A stretch of 22,742 nucleotides of DNA. It comes from Beroe ovata (Eukaryota > Ctenophora > Nuda > Beroida > Beroidae). Positions 18,828 through 22,742 of this stretch are shown piece by piece (position 1 is the first letter of the stretch; the number at the start of each line of letters is the position of its first letter). The stretch covers positions 284,976-307,717 of the forward strand of contig CAMPET010000012.1 in assembly GCA_946803715.1 (NCBI GenBank), given 5' to 3'. The notes beneath the pieces are model-generated. The model saw nothing but the letters and a program-made list of their open reading frames with translations, did not search any database and had not been told where the DNA came from. The translations under genes were made by a program, and so were the position numbers.

Positions 18828-21800
18828 TCATCTATAGAGTCTGGCCATTTGGAGCTGCAAATCCATCTTTTCGGCCGCTAGCCGAGTCATTTCATCCTGG
18901 TGTGCTTGCTTGGAAAAGTGAAGCTGATTTTCCAGAGCTTTAACTTTCAACTTGAGTGCCGTTTCATACGGAACCTGACTGTCGTAGTCACTCTTGTGTG
19001 ACTCAGGTGGCGGAAGTGGCTCCAGTTTGGGGAGGGCAAGTGGCTTGCTGAGGTCAGGTGGTGACATGATCGCCAGTGTTTCGTTGAAGGTAACGCGTTT
19101 TTGAGGCGGTTGTGACTCGTTCAGCAAGCCCTCCAGCCGCTCTATTACTTTCTCTTGGTTCTGACACGTTTTCTCGAGGACTTGCGTTGTTTTCAACTGC
19201 AGGATATAGAAAACTTATACTACATTTTCCCTTGACACTTCTTAACCCATAACAGCAATTTCCGTTGACAGCAATTCTCCCCTTGAAAAATATTCCTTTC
19301 CTTCTCACCACTTAACATTTCCCTAGACAGCATATTTTCCCAGACGCAATTACTTCCTTTACACTACTTTACCCTTGACAGAACTTTTGTTAACACCACT
19401 TCTCCCACGAATTTTCCTTTGACATCATATTTCCCTTAACAGTTGACATCACTTCTCCCATGACAAGGCTGTATACAGCACCAGGGTCAGTGGTCAACCA
19501 GTGTAAGGCAGAATACAACAAACCTGTCAACCAGTAAAAAGCTGGATACAGCACACTGATCAACCAGTGTAATGCTGGATACAGCAAACTGTCACTAGCG
19601 ATCACATACCTGCTATCCTATGCCACAGTGGTGTATTGCAAAAGTGGTGTTAGCGGCAAGTTACGAAGTGGTGTCAAGGGAGTATATAAGGCGATAGATT
19701 CAGTTCAAAAGGAACTCCAAAAAAAGCATAAAAACAAAAAAATATATCGAAAAGGCAATATCCAGAACACTGGTTTAAGGCTGGATACAGCACACTGGTC
19801 AACCAGTGTAATGCTGGATACAGCACACTGGTCAACTAGTGTAATGCTGGATACAGCATTCGACATACAGGTCAACCAGTATAGGGCAGACACCAATTTC
19901 CCCATGACAGCACATATCCCTTTTCGTTGGCAGCCATTTCCCTTGACATATTTTACCCGTGGCAGTTGACACTACTTCTTCCTTGACACCATTATTTGAA
20001 TCCTTTAAAACAAATCGGTTTACATCAGTGAGCAGTGAGCACTATTTCCCTGACACCACTTTTTCCTCGCTACCATTCTCTCTGACACCACTGGTGTCAG
20101 AGACACCACTTCCCTTGACAGCTCTATTTCGCAAACGCTGGTAATCCCTTGATCCCTTTGACAGCATTTTTGCAGGGTATTTCCCAAGGCAAAGCATTAT
20201 TTACCACAAAAAAACAAAGTGGAAAAGGACGTCACCTTCTCTTGTAGTTTCAGTAACAAGTGGTTCTGTGATTGATGTGCACTCCGAAGTTCAGAGAGCT
20301 CGTCTTTCTCTCCCTCAATACGGTTTAGTCTCTCTTTCAGAGACGAAACTGTCTCTGTTATAACCCTGTTCTTCTCCATCTGAAAATGTGACGAAATTAA
20401 GAGATCAATATTGCTAAGATTTGAATGTTGGCTGTATAATTTTCGAATTATCATGTTGGATGAGGCAAATTGAATAATGTTCGAATGATTATATTGGACA
20501 AGGTAAATTGAATAACTAACCTCTTCACGCAGAATCTTCCTCGCTTGAAGCACTTCCTTCACAAGATCCTCTTTAGGGATGTTGCTCAGTGAGATATCAT
20601 GAACTGGTTCCTGTAGTTTCGCTACTTTCGACTTCAGTTTCGTGTTCTCCGACTTCAGACCCGTGATGTACTCGCGACACGAGAGTATGTCTCGACCCAT
20701 CTTCTGGACCGCTTCTCTGAGTTATCGCGATTGTTGAGTATCGTCGCGGTGTGGACCGGTATTCCATGCTATAATAGGGATCACTAAACGGCTTTCTGAG
20801 AACGACACTCACTTGTATTTTCTGAGCTCAGTAGCTTGATGATCGATGATTTTACCCATGTACTCGGCACTATTTTCATTCTTCTTATCGTAGATGAAGG
20901 CAGCCTCGGATGAGGGTGTGCCGTGTCGTTGCAGCAGCTAAGGGAGATTGGGAACATGGGAATGGAGGGATATTTCATAGTGACGGTAATTTCTCATGGC
21001 GATATATCAGGACTCACATCGAGTAGAGCTTGGTGGTCAGGGAGAATGGAGCACTCGTCAAAACTAGACGAGGGGGTGAGGACTTTCTTCTTGTCACTTT
21101 TCACTGGACTGGGGGATGTGTGTTTGATGGTCGGTTCTCTATCCACAGGGTGAGGAAGGGTGGGGGATCGGTAGAGTTTGGGGATGCTACCCCACTCCAT
21201 GGGATCAGGGGGAACGTTGTTTGACGTGAGAGCTGGGCTAACTCCTGAGCGAGTGGGGGGTAGAGATAATTTGTCACCGGTATTTGAATCTCTCTGTGCT
21301 TTGTGTGTGCGTACTGTTTGTGTCTGTTTGTCCTGTGTATGTGTATTGTGTGTCTGTGTCTGTGTCTGTGTCTGTGTGGGTTTGTGTGGGTTTGTGTGTG
21401 TGTGTGACTGTGTGCTTGTGCGTGTGTCTGTGTGTGGGTTTGTATGTGTGTGCCTGTGTGTGTGACTGTGTGTGACTTTGTGTGACTGTGTGCCTGTGTG
21501 TGTGCCTGTGTTTTTGTTTGTGTGTGTGTGCGTCTGTGTGCGTCTGTGTTTGTGCGTGAGAGAGAGAGTTTGTGCGTGTGTTTGTGTGTATGTTTGCACC
21601 TATTTTCATGGATATTCTGAGAGTGAGGTTGGACTGAACCGCGACAAGCGGAACGTTTGTGAAACACACTCCGGCGTCTGGTCTACTCTTGAGTAGGTTT
21701 AGGAGACCCTCGTCAAGCAGCAGCGAGCACTCTCCTATCTTGTCACCAAGCTCCCACCGTTCCTGAAGACATAGTAACCATGACTCGTGATAATCCTGTT

Positions 21801-22697
21801 TTGAAATGATAATCTATAAATCTGCATAATTATGACTTTTATTATGATCTTGTAATCGCTAAGTGATAAGTGAGTGCAATTTCTTTACTCGATGGAAAGT
21901 ATCCGTTATGAGTTACCCTGGCAACGTGACGTGTGTCAGTTGTACAATGTGAGCAACATGTATTTTGTCTGGTCAAGTGATAACAGAACTCAATGCACGC
22001 ATATTTAGGTGTGATGAACAGCATCATTCCCTTTTAGAGAAGCTTCTATCTCACCTCATAGGACAATGGATATGCTTAGTTACAATACTTTCATACATGT
22101 ATCATAACAAGCTGGCATATTATGCAAAGGAGTTTTATCAAGAAAAATCATTCTTTGAGATCACTGCATCTTGGACGATGGACAATGGGAGTGAATCGTA
22201 TGTATTATGCAGCTCCAAATCAAGCTGTAGAGTGTGGACGTGGATTTATTGAGTTACAATACGAACCTCGCAGTAGGAAATTTGGAAGCCTGCCTCAGAT
22301 ATGTAGTCTGATGGCTAAAGAAAAGGTTACACACTTATAAGAGGAATCCAATGCAACTAAACTAAAGCAGCGAGTCTTGGCATCTCCTTTGTCTAGCACA
22401 CACACACATGTCACATACACGTGTTTCATATCGTTATTTGATACTCCAAAACATGTCATTGCTCGTATACTGGGTCGTTGGACACTTGGATAGTTTTAAT
22501 GAATGATATCTCCGATACTATAGACTGGTGCTTTGCTAGGTAGCTACCATGTGAGCGATACTCACAGTGACTCTGTTGATGCGTGGCTGGTGGAAGAGGT
22601 AAACACCCAGACTCTGCTCAGGTGAACACTCCCTAAACAGGAAGGTGTGGTACCACTGTGGCTGATCTGACGGTCCTTGGGGTGTGCTCACTTGCAC
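18828..22697 (-). CDS. CCDC33: CCDC33-like coiled-coil protein, 3' seven exons (5' end outside window)
   Basis: Vertebrate CCDC33 is a poorly characterised testis/cilium-associated protein with an N-terminal C2 region and C-terminal coiled coils. Seven exons fit with consistent phases: 22566-22697, 21600-21795, 21018-21289, 20813-20937, 20521-20716, 20236-20379, 18828-19196. Together they encode 477 residues. The first two exons are globular, with aromatic/strand-rich sequence (WYHTFLFRECS, GVYLFHQPRINRVT, AGVCFTNVPLVAVQ). The third is Ser/Pro-rich linker. Exons 4-7 are heptad-rich: EYMGKIIDHQATELRKYK, YITGLKSENTKLKSKV, LVKEVLQARKILREE, NRIEGEKDELSELRSAHQ, QNQEKVIERLEGLL and ALENQLHFSKQAHQDEMTRL. 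The order of these blocks matches what I remember of the CCDC33 C-terminus (RAHQ, QQEKVIE and ALENQL segments). Splice junctions of the second and third exons flank a CA-rich intron and are less sure. The stop is at 18828-18830. Coiled-coil nature is seen directly; the CCDC33 identity is moderate. Confidence 0.68.
19469..19592. repeat. 33-bp minisatellite, diverged block
   Basis: Degenerate copies of the same unit as at 19781-19892 (GCTGGATACAGCACACTG followed by (A/G)TCAACCAGTGTAAT). Copies here have lost or changed bases (AGAATACAACAAACC, GCTGTATACAGCACC). It is separated from the cleaner block by about 190 bp of different sequence. Confidence 0.75.
19781..19892. repeat. 33-bp palindromic minisatellite, cleaner block
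   Basis: Units start CTGGATACAG at 19781, 19814 and 19847, an exact period of 33. Each full unit contains ACACTGGT-CA-ACCAGTGT (for example 19792-19809), an 8-bp-arm inverted repeat with a 2-nt spacer; the second unit has one arm base changed. Because 33 is a multiple of three, frames stay open across it on both strands. Confidence 0.92.
20079..20103. repeat. Perfect 12-bp-arm palindrome
   Basis: TCTCTGACACCA (20079-20090), a single C, then its exact reverse complement TGGTGTCAGAGA (20092-20103). It sits within the degenerate TTGACA-type repeats of the same intron and looks like two repeat units in inverted orientation. Confidence 0.92.
20443..20518. repeat. Two tandem copies of a roughly 38-bp unit in a CCDC33-like intron
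   Basis: TCGAAT(T/G)AT...TTGGA(T/C)(G/A)AGG(C/T)AAATTGAATAA occurs starting near 20443 and again near 20481. It lies in the 141-nt intron 20380-20520. Confidence 0.7.
21300..21597. repeat. Compound (TG)n-rich microsatellite filling an intron
   Basis: Nearly 300 bp of TGTGTC, TGTGTT and TGTGGG variants (CA-rich on the transcribed minus strand), occupying almost all of the intron between the exons 21600-21795 and 21018-21289. All six frames are low-complexity, so the long His/Thr- or Cys/Val-rich open frames are artefacts of composition. Confidence 0.95.
21796..22565 (-). other. Intron of the CCDC33-like gene, no other gene recognised
   Basis: 770 nt between donor ACT|GTGAGT and acceptor AAACAG. 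The flanking exons are both phase 0, so they can join directly. A 72-codon plus-strand frame at 22122-22340 has no recognised domain and no clear support. Confidence 0.6.
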
Positions 22698-22721
22698 CTG
22701 GGAAAGAGAGAGGGGGGGAGG

Positions 22722-22742
22722 GGAATGTAACACACACACACA
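22722..22742. repeat. CA repeat at right edge
   Basis: The sequence ends in ACACACACACACA just upstream (on the minus strand) of the first visible CCDC33-like exon. A G-rich AGAGAGAGGGGGGG tract precedes it. Confidence 0.85.

Larger units (their letters stand above)
19197..20235 (-). repeat. Last intron of the CCDC33-like gene, built of degenerate repeats
   Basis: 1,039 nt between donor GTGACG (20235) and acceptor CCTGCAG (19197). Variants of TTCCCTTGACA(G/C)CA recur on the plus strand roughly every 20-45 bp (for example near 19227, 19371, 19938, 20045 and 20110), often followed by ACCACTT. The run is interrupted by a 33-bp minisatellite in two blocks. Open frames on both strands here are products of the repeats and not genes. 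Confidence 0.7.

Noticed and set aside
19628-19969. 113-codon plus-strand frame with an 11-residue repeat
   Set aside because: It is generated by the 33-bp minisatellite inside an intron. The non-repeat part has no recognisable domain.
21101-21667. Long open frames rich in His/Thr (minus) or Cys/Val (plus)
   Set aside because: They are translations of the CA/TG microsatellite in an intron. Only the flanking exon parts belong to the CCDC33-like gene.
22122-22340. 72-codon plus-strand frame
   Set aside because: No family recognised. It lies opposite an intron of the CCDC33-like gene, and a weak resemblance of its end to a SOCS box was not convincing.
1-22742. tRNA, rRNA, CRISPR, viral or bacterial operon signatures
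   Set aside because: None was seen by eye. The genes are intron-bearing animal genes and the repeats are simple-sequence or dispersed eukaryotic types.

Overview
This window is animal nuclear DNA. It holds intron-containing genes with GT-AG junctions whose phases agree from exon to exon, a TGF-beta type I receptor kinase, a glypican, a piRNA-pathway TDRD9/spindle-E helicase, a mitochondrial carrier of the SLC25A39/40 type and a CCDC33-like coiled-coil protein. Divergence from the vertebrate proteins, compact gene spacing, AT-rich intergenic DNA and many simple repeats suggest an invertebrate, possibly an early-branching one such as a sponge. I cannot fix the phylum from sequence alone. Nothing bacterial, viral or CRISPR-like was seen.

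Layout, left to right. 521-3151 (-) is the 5' portion of a TGF-beta/activin type I receptor: signal peptide, cysteine-rich ectodomain, membrane span, GS-like box and N-lobe of the kinase. The catalytic half lies beyond the left edge. 3152-6278 is intergenic and carries a diverged dispersed repeat family and an isolated CpG-rich block. 6279-9767 (-) is an 11-exon glypican running from signal peptide to GPI signal, interrupted by a 16-bp tandem duplication in exon 6. 9768-11764 is a 2-kb divergent intergenic region. 11765-16343 (+) is TDRD9 in two exons, with a reading-frame break near 14390-14433. 16864-17850 (+) is a single-exon SLC25A39/40-type carrier. 18828-22697 (-) is the 3' part (seven exons) of a CCDC33-like gene whose introns carry a 33-bp palindromic minisatellite and a large CA-rich microsatellite. 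Both edges of the window fall in CA repeats, so it may be a whole contig broken at microsatellites.

The genes do not form an operon-like unit. The receptor and the glypican are neighbours on the same strand, and glypicans are known co-receptors or modulators of TGF-beta/BMP, Wnt and Hedgehog ligands, so they could act in one pathway at the cell surface. TDRD9 (germline transposon silencing) and CCDC33 (germline- or cilium-associated coiled-coil protein in vertebrates) are unrelated to that. I found no wholly new multi-gene system. The observations most worth testing are the two frame breaks (glypican duplication; TDRD9 shift with a perfectly placed candidate mini-intron), a 14-residue in-frame insert next to the receptor's catalytic loop, and the palindromic repeat arrays. 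All exon structures below were derived by hand from splice signals, phase and remembered family sequences; no database search was run.
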